64,000 nucleotides of DNA from Bradyrhizobium sp. CCBAU 53340. GTDB lineage: Bacteria; Pseudomonadota; Alphaproteobacteria; Rhizobiales; Xanthobacteraceae. The stretch is from the NCBI RefSeq assembly GCF_015291645.1, contig NZ_CP030055.1:6076001-6140000 (forward strand), given 5' to 3'. The notes below the pieces were generated by a model. That model ran no database searches. It was not told where the DNA came from and saw nothing but the letters and a program-made list of their open reading frames with translations. This document shows positions 1 through 13,292 of this stretch, in pieces (the first letter of the stretch is position 1; each line of letters opens with the position of its first letter). The position numbers and the translations under genes were made by a program.

Positions 1-1
1 G

Positions 2-667
2 CTCTCGCCGCGCCTGCCCGACCGCGCCATCGTCACCAGCGATTCCGGCTCCTGCGCCAACTGGTTTGCGCGCGACCTCAAGATGCGGCGCGGCATGACG
101 GCCTCGCTCTCGGGCGGTCTCGCCTCGATGGGCGCTGCGGTCCCTTACGCGCTCGCGGCGAAATACGCCCACCCGGACCGGCCGGTGATCGCGCTGGTCG
201 GCGACGGCGCCATGCAGATGAACAACATGGCCGAGCTGATCACCGCGGCGAAATACTGGCGATCCTGGCGCGACCCGCGCTTCGTCGTTTGCGTTTTCAA
301 CAACGAGGATCTCAACCAGGTCACCTGGGAGCAGCGCATCATCAATGGCGATCCCAAATTCGAGGCCTCGCAGCGCATTCCCGACGTGTCCTATTTCCGC
401 TTTGCCGAGATGATCGGCCTCAACGGAATCTTCGTCGACAGCCCGCAACTGCTCGGCTCGGCCTGGGAGCAGGCGCTGGCGAGCGAGACGCCGGTCGTGC
501 TCGAGGTGAAGACGGATCCCGAGGTGCCGCCGCTGCCGCCGCATATCACCTTGCAGCAGGCCAAGAATTTCTCGCTCGCGCTGCTGAAGGGCGACCCCAA
601 CGAGAGCGGCATGATCAAGGGAGCGGCGCGGCAGGTGCTCGAAAAGATCCTGCCAGGAAAGGAGTGA
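2..667 (+). CDS. Thiamine-diphosphate-dependent enzyme, C-terminal part (5' end outside window)
   Basis: The reading frame is open from base 2, so the gene starts upstream of the window; 221 residues are visible. They carry the ThDP/Mg-binding motif of the acetolactate synthase/pyruvate oxidase superfamily: GDGAMQMNNMAEL, followed about 25 residues later by VFNNEDLN. The preceding SLSGGLASMGAAVPYALAAK stretch is the usual lead-in to that domain. The family condenses or decarboxylates 2-oxo acids; the substrate cannot be told from this fragment. The stop is followed after 8 nt by the next small gene, whose ribosome-binding site overlaps this gene's end, so the two are probably co-transcribed. 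Confidence 0.9.
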   Translation, partial: LSPRLPDRAIVTSDSGSCANWFARDLKMRRGMTASLSGGLASMGAAVPYALAAKYAHPDRPVIALVGDGAMQMNNMAELITAAKYWRSWRDPRFVVCVFNNEDLNQVTWEQRIINGDPKFEASQRIPDVSYFRFAEMIGLNGIFVDSPQLLGSAWEQALASETPVVLEVKTDPEVPPLPPHITLQQAKNFSLALLKGDPNESGMIKGAARQVLEKILPGKE

Positions 668-675
668 GGTGAACC

Positions 676-903
676 ATGAGCGATTTCCGTGACATTCAGC
701 ATGGCGTCAACGATCCCGTCGACGGCGTCGACGTAAAATACCGGATCAACACCAACCAGACACCGCATGAGCGAGCACAGCGCCATGCCGACGTGCGCGC
801 CGATCCCTCGGCCTCGCCGTCAGAGCCGTTCCTCCCCGAGCGGTTGCGGCGCAAGCCGACCGATCCGATCAATCCTCGCACGGGCCGCAATCCGACGGAT
901 TAG
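676..903 (+). CDS. Small hypothetical protein (75 aa)
   Basis: I do not recognise this protein. It is hydrophilic, proline- and arginine-rich toward the C-terminus, without signal peptide or membrane segment, and probably partly disordered. A GGAG/GAGGTGA ribosome-binding sequence lies directly upstream and begins inside the end of the ThDP enzyme gene, which suggests translational coupling. The stop codon TAG abuts the GGAAC box of the next gene's predicted EcfG promoter. Confidence 0.6.
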   Translation: MSDFRDIQHGVNDPVDGVDVKYRINTNQTPHERAQRHADVRADPSASPSEPFLPERLRRKPTDPINPRTGRNPTD

Positions 904-927
904 GAACCTCGCTCGCGAGGCCGTGTT
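903..927 (+). promoter_or_regulatory. EcfG-type general-stress promoter (GGAAC-N17-GTT)
   Basis: GGAAC at 903-907 and GTT (in TGTT) at 925-927 are separated by 17 nt, the spacing known for the alphaproteobacterial general-stress sigma factor EcfG. It lies 57 nt upstream of the DUF4142 gene at 984. The match is by eye; transcription is inferred. Confidence 0.6.
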
Positions 928-983
928 GATCGCCGCAAAGATCCGCGCGGCAAGAGCCGTGCGGCCAATCAGAGGGACAGATC

Positions 984-1532
984 ATGAAACGTACCGTCAT
1001 CGCGTTTGCTTGCGCGCTCATCGCAGGCCCGGCGCTCGCCCAGTCGATCGGCGAGAAGACCGGTGTCAACTCCGCGCTCGGCGTCGCGCCGGCCACCGCC
1101 GATTTCGTCAAGGAGGTCGCCATCAGCGACATGTTCGAGATCGAGTCGAGCAAGCTCGCCGAGCAGAAGGGCAACGCACAGGAGAAATCCTTCGCACAGC
1201 AGATGGTGACCGACCACACCAAGACCAGCGGCGAATTGAAGGCCCTCGTCAATGGCAAGGTGCAGGCAACCCTGCCGACGGCGCTCGACAGTTCGCACCA
1301 GAGCAAGCTGGACAAGCTCAAGAATGCCTCGGGCAAGGATTTCAGCTCGGACTACAATTCCTATCAGGTCAGCGCCCACGAAGACGCGATCTCGCTGTTC
1401 GACCGCTATGCCAAGGGCGGCGACAATGCCGCACTGAAGGACTGGGCCGACAAGACGCTGCCGGCGCTGCGCCATCACCTCGACATGGCCAAGGAGCTTG
1501 GCAGGGCGCCAAGCGTCGGACAATCGAAGTAG
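984..1532 (+). CDS. DUF4142 domain secreted protein
   Basis: This 182-aa protein has a clear Sec signal peptide (MKRTVIAFACALIAGPALAQ, cleavage after ALA-Q), so the mature protein is periplasmic. The rest is a helical DUF4142 domain (ferritin-like predicted fold) with the family pattern of a helix containing FVKEVAISDMFEIESSKLAEQ, a middle MVTDHTKTSGELK segment and a C-terminal LRHHLDMAKEL segment. The biochemical role of the family is unknown; members in rhizobia are often stress-induced. An EcfG-like promoter lies just upstream. Two more DUF4142 proteins occur in the window (5876-6388 and 54687-55220). Confidence 0.88.
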   Translation: MKRTVIAFACALIAGPALAQSIGEKTGVNSALGVAPATADFVKEVAISDMFEIESSKLAEQKGNAQEKSFAQQMVTDHTKTSGELKALVNGKVQATLPTALDSSHQSKLDKLKNASGKDFSSDYNSYQVSAHEDAISLFDRYAKGGDNAALKDWADKTLPALRHHLDMAKELGRAPSVGQSK

Positions 1533-1623
1533 CACCTTTCGAGGGCGTCGGCTTTGCCGGCGCCCTCTGATAGCAACGATGCTTTTCTCCGTGGGTTGGG
1601 ACTGCAAACTCGCGGAGCCTCTC

Positions 1624-2625
1624 ATGGCACATCAAGACAGGCCTTCCGTATCCCGCCGGCACGTCGTCCACGCGGCAAGCGCTGCGCTTGCTTCGGCTTC
1701 GCTGGCATCCTCGACAGCGAAGGCAAGCACAGACATGACCGAGCAAGACCTGATCAATCCCGTCACCCGCTATCCGAAGCCGCCGTTCAAGAAACAGTCG
1801 CAGCCCTGGCCCGGCCTTGCCGGCAAGATGGAGCCGCGCCCCGATCACGGCGAGACCAGCTACAAGGGCTCCGGCCGGCTCGCCGGCCGCAAGGCGCTGA
1901 TCACCGGCGGCGATTCCGGCATGGGCCGGGCAGCTGCGATCGCCTATGCGCGCGAAGGCGCCGACGTCGCCATCAACTATCTGCCGGCGGAGGAGCCGGA
2001 TGCGCAGGAGGTGATCGCGCTGATCAAGAAGGAAGGCCGCACCGGCCTCGCAATCCCCGGCGACCTCATGGACGAAGCGTTCTGCAAGAAACTGGTCGCG
2101 CAAGCCATACAGGGTCTGGGCGGGCTCGACATCATCGTCAACAACGCGGCCCGGCAGCAGACGCGCGCCTCTGTCCTCGACGTCTCGTCGGAGGATTTCG
2201 ACGCGACCATGAAAACCAACATCTACGCGCCATTCTGGATCATCAAGGCGGCGCTGCCCCATCTCAAGCCGGGATCCTGCATCATCGGCACGACATCCGA
2301 GCAGGCCTACGATCCCTCACCGGATCTCTACGATTACGCACAGACCAAGGCCGCGACGATGAGCTACGTGAAGTCGCTGGCGAAGCAGCTCGCCTCCAAG
2401 GGCATCCGCGTCAACGGCGTCGCACCGGGACCGATCTGGACGCCGCTCCAGGTCTCGGGCGGCGCCACGATGGAAAAGCTGGAAAAATTCGGCGAGATGA
2501 CGCCGCTCGGTCGCCCCGGCCAGCCAGCCGAGCTTGCCTCGATCTATGTGCAGCTGGCGGCGGCCGATGCGAGCTATGCCACCGGCCAAGTCTATGGCTC
2601 TGCGGGCGGCGCGGGACAACCGTAA
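1624..2625 (+). CDS. SDR family oxidoreductase with Tat-like N-terminus
   Basis: A 333-aa short-chain dehydrogenase/reductase. The Rossmann nucleotide site TGGDSGMGRA is near residue 97, the NNAA motif follows, and the catalytic YxxxK appears as YAQTK with an upstream Ser. The long N-terminal extension before the core (KPPFKKQSQPWPGLAGKMEP...) is typical of the general-stress SDRs related to Bacillus GS39/YdaD. The first 35 residues hold SRRHVV followed by an Ala/Ser-rich stretch, a Tat-type signal possibility. ATG at 1624 was chosen because this leader begins there; an upstream in-frame ATG at 1498 would overlap the previous gene. Substrate unknown. Confidence 0.85.
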   Translation: MAHQDRPSVSRRHVVHAASAALASASLASSTAKASTDMTEQDLINPVTRYPKPPFKKQSQPWPGLAGKMEPRPDHGETSYKGSGRLAGRKALITGGDSGMGRAAAIAYAREGADVAINYLPAEEPDAQEVIALIKKEGRTGLAIPGDLMDEAFCKKLVAQAIQGLGGLDIIVNNAARQQTRASVLDVSSEDFDATMKTNIYAPFWIIKAALPHLKPGSCIIGTTSEQAYDPSPDLYDYAQTKAATMSYVKSLAKQLASKGIRVNGVAPGPIWTPLQVSGGATMEKLEKFGEMTPLGRPGQPAELASIYVQLAAADASYATGQVYGSAGGAGQP

Positions 2626-2703
2626 CACCTCGGTTCAGGAACGAACGGCGGCGCTCGGCTTTTACAAAACTGTCGCGGAGACCCTTACGTTATTCCTGGA
2701 TCA

Positions 2704-3288
2704 ATGGCGTTTGTAACAGTCAAACCTACACAGATCGATGTCGCGATCGCCAATGAGATCGCAGACCACACCACCCCGGAAGTCGAGGAGACGGCCGAAG
2801 CGCTGACGTGGGGCGCGGATGAGCATGTGCTGCTCGCCCTCGCCGTTGCGGGCTGGCTCTACGCCAGGAAACGACCCACTGAAGAACGCCTTGCGGCCAA
2901 CCACATCCTCGCAGTGTCCCTCGTGACGGCGATACTCCCCCACGTCCTGAAATCGGTATTCGATCAAACCAGGCCGGACCGGGTGACGGTGCAAGGCCAT
3001 CGCCGCGGCGTTCCGATCTCGGGACGGGCGCGCGATGCCTTTCCGTCCGGACATGCCGTCCATATGGGCGCGCTGGCGTCCGCCGCCGGCCTGCTACCAC
3101 CCGCCCGGCGACGCCTCGTACGCACGATCGCGACAGCCCTGTCCTTGACGCGCGTCGCGCTGCTCGCGCACTGGGCGAGCGATGTGGTCGCGGGCTTCAC
3201 CCTGGGCATCGTCGTCGAGCGGATGCTGAGACCGTGGACGCTTGCAGGGCGCAGCCGCGCTGCCGCGGATCGACGAGCACGGCCATGA
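2704..3288 (+). CDS. PAP2-family phosphatase, membrane protein
   Basis: This 194-aa protein shows all three signature motifs of the type-2 phosphatidic acid phosphatase superfamily: KSVFDQTRP (KX6RP), PSGH, and RVALLAHWASD (RX5HX3D). Hydrophobic segments around these motifs imply several membrane passes with the active site at the membrane face. Substrates in the family include phosphatidate, undecaprenyl diphosphate and related lipid phosphates; which applies is unknown. The stop codon overlaps the ATG of the next gene (ATGA), so it heads a small operon with two DUF3147-like membrane proteins. Confidence 0.87.
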   Translation: MAFVTVKPTQIDVAIANEIADHTTPEVEETAEALTWGADEHVLLALAVAGWLYARKRPTEERLAANHILAVSLVTAILPHVLKSVFDQTRPDRVTVQGHRRGVPISGRARDAFPSGHAVHMGALASAAGLLPPARRRLVRTIATALSLTRVALLAHWASDVVAGFTLGIVVERMLRPWTLAGRSRAAADRRARP

Positions 3289-3632
3289 CCGAATATATCC
3301 TCCGCTTCATCGCCGGCGGCGTGATCGTGTCCGCCTTCGCAATCCTCGGCGACATGTTGCGGCCCAAGAGCTTTGGCGGCCTCCTCGGCGCTGCGCCATC
3401 GGTGGCGCTGGCGACGCTGAGCATCGCAGTCGTCCAACACGGGGCGCAATATGCGGCGGCGGAAAGCTGGACCATGATTTATGGTGCAGCAGCCCTCGCC
3501 TGCTACAGCCTTGCCGTCTGCCATCTCCTGATGAGATTTCGTTTCGCGGCGCTTCCTGCCACCACCGTTGCGTTCGTCGTATGGCTTGCGGTTGCCTTTG
3601 CCCTGCTCGCAGGTTTCGGGGGTGCCGCCTGA
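3285..3632 (+). CDS. DUF3147-like small membrane protein
   Basis: A 115-aa, strongly hydrophobic protein with about four predicted membrane segments. The sequence pattern (FIAGGVIVSAFAILGD, then PKSFGGLLGAAPSVALATL) is that of DUF3147-type membrane proteins. The start ATG overlaps the stop of the PAP2 gene (ATGA at 3285-3288), and the stop TGA overlaps the next start by one base, so the three genes are translationally coupled. Function unknown. Confidence 0.8.
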   Translation: MTEYILRFIAGGVIVSAFAILGDMLRPKSFGGLLGAAPSVALATLSIAVVQHGAQYAAAESWTMIYGAAALACYSLAVCHLLMRFRFAALPATTVAFVVWLAVAFALLAGFGGAA

Positions 3633-4108
3633 TGCCGGTCAAGCTGTCATTGTCGGCCCTGAAGCGGACGCGGTGGTACGAGTACGGTGTCCGCTTCCTG
3701 CTCGGTGGACTGGCGACGGTTTTCACTGGCGTCATTGGCGCACGTTTTGGCGTCGCCGTCGGCGGACTCTTCCTTGCGCTCCCTGCCATCCTCTGTGCCA
3801 GTGCGACGCTGATCGAGAGCCATGAGCGTCGCGCCAAGGAGAAGGTGGGTCTGCGCGGACAGCGACGCGGGCAGCAGGCCGCAGCATTGGACGCCGCAGG
3901 TGCTGGTCTCGGAAGCATGGGCCTCGCTGCATTCGCGGCCGTCTTCTGCGCGACGGTACCGGCCAGCGTCATCGGCGCCTTTGCAGCCGCGATCCTGGCT
4001 TGGACCGCGGTGTCCGTGTCGGCTTGGTTATTGAGGCGGAAGCTTCGCTTCACCATGCGCCACCAGGGCGCAGCGAAATCAGTGAGAGGCCGCGGTCGTC
4101 TCACGTAG
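3632..4108 (+). CDS. DUF3147-like membrane protein, second copy
   Basis: A 158-aa membrane protein with the same architecture as its neighbour: an N-terminal FLLGGLATVFTGVIG helix, then GVAVGGLFLALPAILCASATLI resembling the PKSFGGLLGAAP region, and two later helices. A charged cytoplasmic insert (ESHERRAKEKVGLRGQRRG) separates helices 2 and 3. Tandem DUF3147 pairs probably form a heteromer (inference). The start overlaps the upstream stop by one base. The 3' end overlaps the convergent small gene at 4079-4276 by 30 bp. Confidence 0.78.
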   Translation: MPVKLSLSALKRTRWYEYGVRFLLGGLATVFTGVIGARFGVAVGGLFLALPAILCASATLIESHERRAKEKVGLRGQRRGQQAAALDAAGAGLGSMGLAAFAAVFCATVPASVIGAFAAAILAWTAVSVSAWLLRRKLRFTMRHQGAAKSVRGRGRLT

Positions 4109-4276
4109 CATCAGGAAATCGTACATTTCCGCAGCAGTCTGAAGCTGCTCGAGACGCGTCGCGATGGCGTTCCGTTCGCTACCATCCGGCAGACGCGCCA
4201 ACTCGTGTTCGAGACGCAGTCTCTGTGCGTCGAGACGTTGCTCGAATGTATGGGGCTCAGATCGTCTTCGCATCAT
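4079..4276 (-). CDS. Small hypothetical protein (65 aa), helical
   Basis: Unrecognised protein rich in Arg, Glu and Leu, predicted as two amphipathic helices or a short coiled coil (FEQRLDAQRLRLEHELARL; IATRLEQLQTAAEMYDFL). Its start overlaps by 20 bp the end of a 52-aa minus-strand reading frame at 4257-4415 that has a good ribosome-binding site, so the two look like a small bicistronic unit. It overlaps convergently the end of the membrane protein gene on the plus strand. Confidence 0.55.
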   Translation of the reverse strand: MMRRRSEPHTFEQRLDAQRLRLEHELARLPDGSERNAIATRLEQLQTAAEMYDFLMLRETTAASH

Positions 4277-4415
4277 CTGTCCTTGGTGGTTGCAGGCCGG
4301 GGCTGTTGGCCCAGCGCTCGAGCTGGTCGATGACTTTCTGATGGCTTGGACGCACCGGCTTCGGCGCTTCAGGCTCTTCGGAAAGTTTACGGGGTAACCT
4401 GACTTCGTCCGTCAT
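4257..4415 (-). CDS. Small hypothetical protein (52 aa)
   Basis: A 52-residue frame begins with MTDEVRLPRKLSEEPEAPKP and ends DDAKTI. It is preceded by AAGGGAGA, a good ribosome-binding site about 8 nt before the ATG. The protein is soluble, proline-rich at the N-terminus, with one helix (HQKVIDQLERW). It is not recognisable, but the strong ribosome-binding site and the overlap with the following 65-aa gene support it as real. The upstream DNA (4440-4510) is AT-rich compared with the window and suits a promoter. Confidence 0.55.
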   Translation of the reverse strand: MTDEVRLPRKLSEEPEAPKPVRPSHQKVIDQLERWANSPGLQPPRTDDAKTI

Positions 4416-4574
4416 GGCGGCTCTCCCTTTGCAGGAGAATGCGCCAGGCAGCGAGTCGTTTCAATATAACTTATTGATTTTACTGGGTATTTTTACTCAT
4501 TTGGGGATTTTGTCGATTCCTGCGGAACTCGCGTTGAGCAAGCTACTCAACTTACTCACTTTGTGTGATCGACC

Positions 4575-4823
4575 ATGAATGACCTTCGCGCCGAGCGCCT
4601 CCAGGTCATGCTTTCTCCGGAAGAGCTGGCCGCGGTTGACGATTTCCGGTTCAAGCACCGCATGCCGACCCGCGCCGCAGCGGTCCGCGAACTGCTCAAG
4701 TTTGGGCTCGCCGGCGCAGGCGTTGACGCAGCGGCAGGGATCAAGTCGAGCAGCTTCGGCGTGTTCGGCCGCGGGCCTGAGGGCCATACCCAGGGCGAAC
4801 CTGAAAGCGGCAACGAAGACTGA
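4575..4823 (+). CDS. Ribbon-helix-helix (CopG-like) DNA-binding protein
   Basis: An 82-aa protein whose first 50 residues have the ribbon-helix-helix pattern: a short strand RLQVMLS, helix 1 PEELAAVDDFRFKH, a turn with Pro-Thr-Arg, and helix 2 RAAAVRELLKFGL. Such proteins bind DNA as dimers and often repress their own operon. The Gly/Ser-rich tail has no domain. No toxin-like partner is visible next to it; a short inverted repeat follows the gene at 4886-4928. Confidence 0.72.
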   Translation: MNDLRAERLQVMLSPEELAAVDDFRFKHRMPTRAAAVRELLKFGLAGAGVDAAAGIKSSSFGVFGRGPEGHTQGEPESGNED

Positions 4824-4885
4824 TCCGAACGCCACCGCGCCAAGCAAACGACCCCGGCACGGGGGGTGCCAGGGCCGTCCTTGGA

Positions 4886-4928
4886 GATTGCTTCCGGCTC
4901 ACCGGGGGCATGACAACCGGAAGCAATC
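4886..4928. repeat. 12-bp perfect inverted repeat with 19-nt spacer
   Basis: GATTGCTTCCGG at 4886-4897 is repeated exactly in inverted orientation as CCGGAAGCAATC at 4917-4928. No T-run follows on either strand, so it is not an obvious intrinsic terminator. It lies about 60 bp after the ribbon-helix-helix gene, in a 207-bp gap that otherwise shows nothing recognisable. Confidence 0.6.
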
Positions 4929-5030
4929 AGTCGACTCTCCGCGCGGGCATTCGTTCCTCACGCTGTCCTTCGATCTTTTCGTCCGTTGATCCTTTCGGAA
5001 AAACCGCTACGCATTCTTCCGGATCATGCT

Positions 5031-5240
5031 TTAGCCGCTCGGCGCCGAACCGGAATCATCCGGCGTCATGCCCGAGCCCGGTGTCTTGCTATCGTCGTTG
5101 AGCTTGGGATCGCGCGTCCCCTCACGCGACGGCGAGCCTTTTTGTTGGTTCGTCTTGTGCACCGTCTGTGCACGCTGCTTATCGCGCGGCTGTTCCTCCG
5201 CGCGCTTGTCCCTGACGATGCCGTGGTCGGAATGTGCCAT
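5031..5240 (-). CDS. Small charged hypothetical protein (69 aa)
   Basis: A hydrophilic, probably disordered protein, rich in Lys, Arg, Asp, Gln and Gly, starting MAHSDHGIVRDKRAEEQPRD. The start at 5240 was chosen over an in-frame ATG 30 bp upstream because GAGAGG lies at ribosome-binding distance before it. Upstream on the minus strand there is a near-match to the EcfG promoter (GGAAC-N16-CGTA), one base off consensus. Function unknown. Confidence 0.6.
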   Translation of the reverse strand: MAHSDHGIVRDKRAEEQPRDKQRAQTVHKTNQQKGSPSREGTRDPKLNDDSKTPGSGMTPDDSGSAPSG

Positions 5241-5330
5241 GTTATCCTCTCGCCTCTTTCGATGCTTCACGGCGCTTACGCTCCGGTGCGCCGAATGTTC
5301 CGAAATGGGCGAGACGAGAGGAATGCAGCG

Positions 5331-5462
5331 CTAGCTATGGGCCGCGTGCATCGCGATAGATGCGTTTTCCTGATGGACCTGCCGGACCGTCGTGACCGTC
5401 GCGAACGCGACCGAAACGCCAAAGGCGACAATGAGTGAGAGAAGTGCCAGACGTGGAGCCAT
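5331..5462 (-). CDS. Small single-pass membrane or secreted protein (43 aa)
   Basis: The frame encodes MAPRLALLSLIVAFGVSVAF followed by a 23-residue polar tail ending MHAAHS. A strong ribosome-binding site (AAGGAGG) sits 8 nt before the ATG. The hydrophobic first 22 residues are either an anchor or a signal peptide. Unrecognised; its small size keeps it below usual gene-calling cut-offs. Confidence 0.6.
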   Translation of the reverse strand: MAPRLALLSLIVAFGVSVAFATVTTVRQVHQENASIAMHAAHS

Positions 5463-5582
5463 CGCAAAACCTCCTTCTGGAATCAAAAAATCAGCGCGAT
5501 CAGCTATTCCCCGAATGATCGTTGATTGGTCTCGCTCCTTCCGTGAGCGGTCTCACACGCGGAGTCACGAAAAAGCGAGTGG

Positions 5583-5777
5583 TCAGACGCCCTGGCCGCG
5601 CAGAACGGTGACCTGAACGGGCGGGACTTCGCCATCGAGCCAGTCCTGCTCTTTCGCCAGTGCCGTCCAGGCATCCGCCATGCGCGAATAGCGATTATAG
5701 GCGGGTTGCCCTTCCGAGCGTTCGGCCAATTGCAGGCAGTTCTCGGCGTTGTCCCTGAAGATGTCAGACTGTTTCAT
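5583..5777 (-). CDS. Small hypothetical protein of a recurring local family (64 aa)
   Basis: Soluble helical protein beginning MKQSDIFRDNAENCLQLAER and ending in a region with ALAKEQDWLDGEV. The middle and C-terminal pattern (alanine-rich helix, then LAK-x-x-x-WL-(D/E)-G) recurs in the protein at 14783-15004 (DLAKTEAWLEGRV), so these belong to one family. A longer in-frame start at 5813 exists; 5777 fits the family better, although its ribosome-binding site is weak. Function unknown. Confidence 0.65.
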   Translation of the reverse strand: MKQSDIFRDNAENCLQLAERSEGQPAYNRYSRMADAWTALAKEQDWLDGEVPPVQVTVLRGQGV

Positions 5778-5841
5778 GGACAAACACGTGGGTACGGAAC
5801 TCCCCGCCTGCAACCGCCCTTACCGGATCGTAACTTCCACC

Positions 5842-5867
5842 GGAACCTAGCATCGCCGTCGGTCGTT
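5842..5867 (+). promoter_or_regulatory. EcfG-type general-stress promoter (GGAAC-N17-CGTT)
   Basis: GGAAC at 5842-5846 and CGTT at 5864-5867, spaced 17 nt, match the EcfG consensus exactly. The ATG of the downstream gene is at 5876, only 8 nt after the -10 box, so transcription would begin at or next to the start codon, implying a leaderless or nearly leaderless mRNA. Confidence 0.65.
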
Positions 5868-5875
5868 GAACAGTC

Positions 5876-6388
5876 ATGCGGATCCTTGTCGCGATCGTCC
5901 TGGCCTTCATCAGCACCGCAGCGCTTGCCGACAGCACGGGCGAGCAGATGCGCGGCGACCGCGCGCCCGACGCGACGGACGTCATCAGCGGTCTCTACGC
6001 CTTCAGCCGCTTCCAGCAGGGCCTGTTGGAGAGCACCGACCTGAAAGGCAACGCGGAGGTGAAGAACCTCGCCGCCCTGCGCGCCGAAGAGGCGGCCAAG
6101 CGCGACAAGGCGTTGAAGGCGATCCAGAACGCGATCGGGACCGAGCCGCGGGTGAGCAAGACGGCGACAACAGCCGCCAGCCTCGCCAAGCCCGATGATC
6201 TGGACGGGCCAGCCTATGTCAGAAGCTTCTATGCCGCGCAGATTCCCGAATACGAATCCACCATCACCCTGCTCGAACGCTATCTCAGAACGCCCGACAA
6301 TCCCGCGCTCGCCGCCTTCGCACGCGAGCACCTGCCGGTGCTCCGCGCACAGTTGAAAGACGCCGAGCGCACCATGGCCGACAAGTAG
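5876..6388 (+). CDS. DUF4142-like secreted protein
   Basis: A 170-aa protein with signal peptide MRILVAIVLAFISTAALA and a helical mature part similar in size and pattern to DUF4142 proteins (FSRFQQGLLESTDLKG; a central RDKALKAIQ helix; C-terminal AREHLPVLRAQLKDAERT). It is more divergent than the copies at 984 and 54687. The start is fixed by the signal peptide. A consensus EcfG promoter sits immediately upstream with almost no room for a 5' leader. Periplasmic; role unknown, likely stress-related. Confidence 0.75.
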   Translation: MRILVAIVLAFISTAALADSTGEQMRGDRAPDATDVISGLYAFSRFQQGLLESTDLKGNAEVKNLAALRAEEAAKRDKALKAIQNAIGTEPRVSKTATTAASLAKPDDLDGPAYVRSFYAAQIPEYESTITLLERYLRTPDNPALAAFAREHLPVLRAQLKDAERTMADK

Positions 6389-6393
6389 CTGCC

Positions 6394-6690
6394 TTACTTA
6401 TCCTGTGGATGATGCTGCTGGTCCAGCGGCCGCACGGTGCGATCGCTCTCCGGCATCTTGTCCCGGCCGGCATCGCCATTGGCATCCTTGCCACCCGAGG
6501 TCGAGGTGCCGCTGCCGCTGGGGTTCGACTTTGTGGCGGTCCCCGTGGTCTGCGAATCCGCCTGCGGGGTGGCCGAGCTTGCGGCGGGATCGCCGGTCAC
6601 GGCACCGCGCCCGCTCGGCGCGCCGGCCTGTGCCAGTGCCGATCCGGTGGCGAATAATGCGGCGATAAAGACGGCCAATCCGGCTTTCAT
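6394..6690 (-). CDS. Secreted low-complexity Ser/Thr/Gly-rich protein (98 aa)
   Basis: The N-terminus MKAGLAVFIAALFATGSALAQ is a Sec signal peptide. The mature ~77 residues are low complexity (Gly, Ser, Thr, Asp), probably unstructured and periplasmic, ending LDQQHHPQDK. It converges on the preceding DUF4142-like gene with a 5-bp gap. A GGAAC-N17-GGTT EcfG-like promoter is present on the minus strand just upstream. The small protein at 15509-15754 has a similar design. Confidence 0.68.
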   Translation of the reverse strand: MKAGLAVFIAALFATGSALAQAGAPSGRGAVTGDPAASSATPQADSQTTGTATKSNPSGSGTSTSGGKDANGDAGRDKMPESDRTVRPLDQQHHPQDK

Positions 6691-6716
6691 ATGCGCTCTC
6701 CCTGTGTTCGCGGGCT

Positions 6717-6742
6717 AACCTCAGGGCCTGTCCCGGCGTTCC
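6717..6742 (-). promoter_or_regulatory. EcfG-type promoter, minus strand (GGAAC-N17-GGTT)
   Basis: On the minus strand GGAAC (plus 6738-6742) is followed after 17 nt by GGTT (plus 6717-6720). It points at the secreted low-complexity gene starting at 6690. The first base of the -10 box deviates from C, and the GTT core is 18 nt from GGAAC, so this is a slightly weaker match than its neighbours. Confidence 0.45.
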
Positions 6743-6820
6743 TAGTGGTCGATGGGGAGTTTCGAAATTGGAACAATGCGAGGCCCCTCCTAAGGGCTGA
6801 GAAATTTTACGTAATCAGGT

Positions 6821-6845
6821 GGAACTCTCGATAGCTTTGCTCGTT
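6821..6845 (+). promoter_or_regulatory. EcfG-type general-stress promoter (GGAAC-N16-CGTT) for the HAMP kinase
   Basis: GGAAC at 6821-6825 and CGTT at 6842-6845 with a 16-nt spacer are an exact consensus match. It lies 139 nt upstream of the giant kinase start, in the ~290-bp gap 6691-6984 that otherwise holds only the divergent promoter at 6717-6742. This would put the kinase under general-stress control. Confidence 0.62.
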
Positions 6846-6984
6846 ATTGTGGCCGGGCTGAGCACGGCAGGTTCCAATTCCTCGCGTCGCAACCTTGGCG
6901 CTTGATTTCGAATTTGGCTGACGCTCTATTTTGATCAGACGCGTCACGCCATAGGATTCGGCCGACGCCTGCGGGGGAATCAGT

Positions 6985-13278
<6,294 letters not shown>

Positions 13279-13292
13279 GTTTGGATCCGAGA

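Noticed and set aside
2638..2661. GGAAC upstream of the PAP2 gene as another EcfG promoter
   Set aside because: The -10 position reads CTTT rather than xGTT at either 16 or 17 nt, so the match is not good enough.
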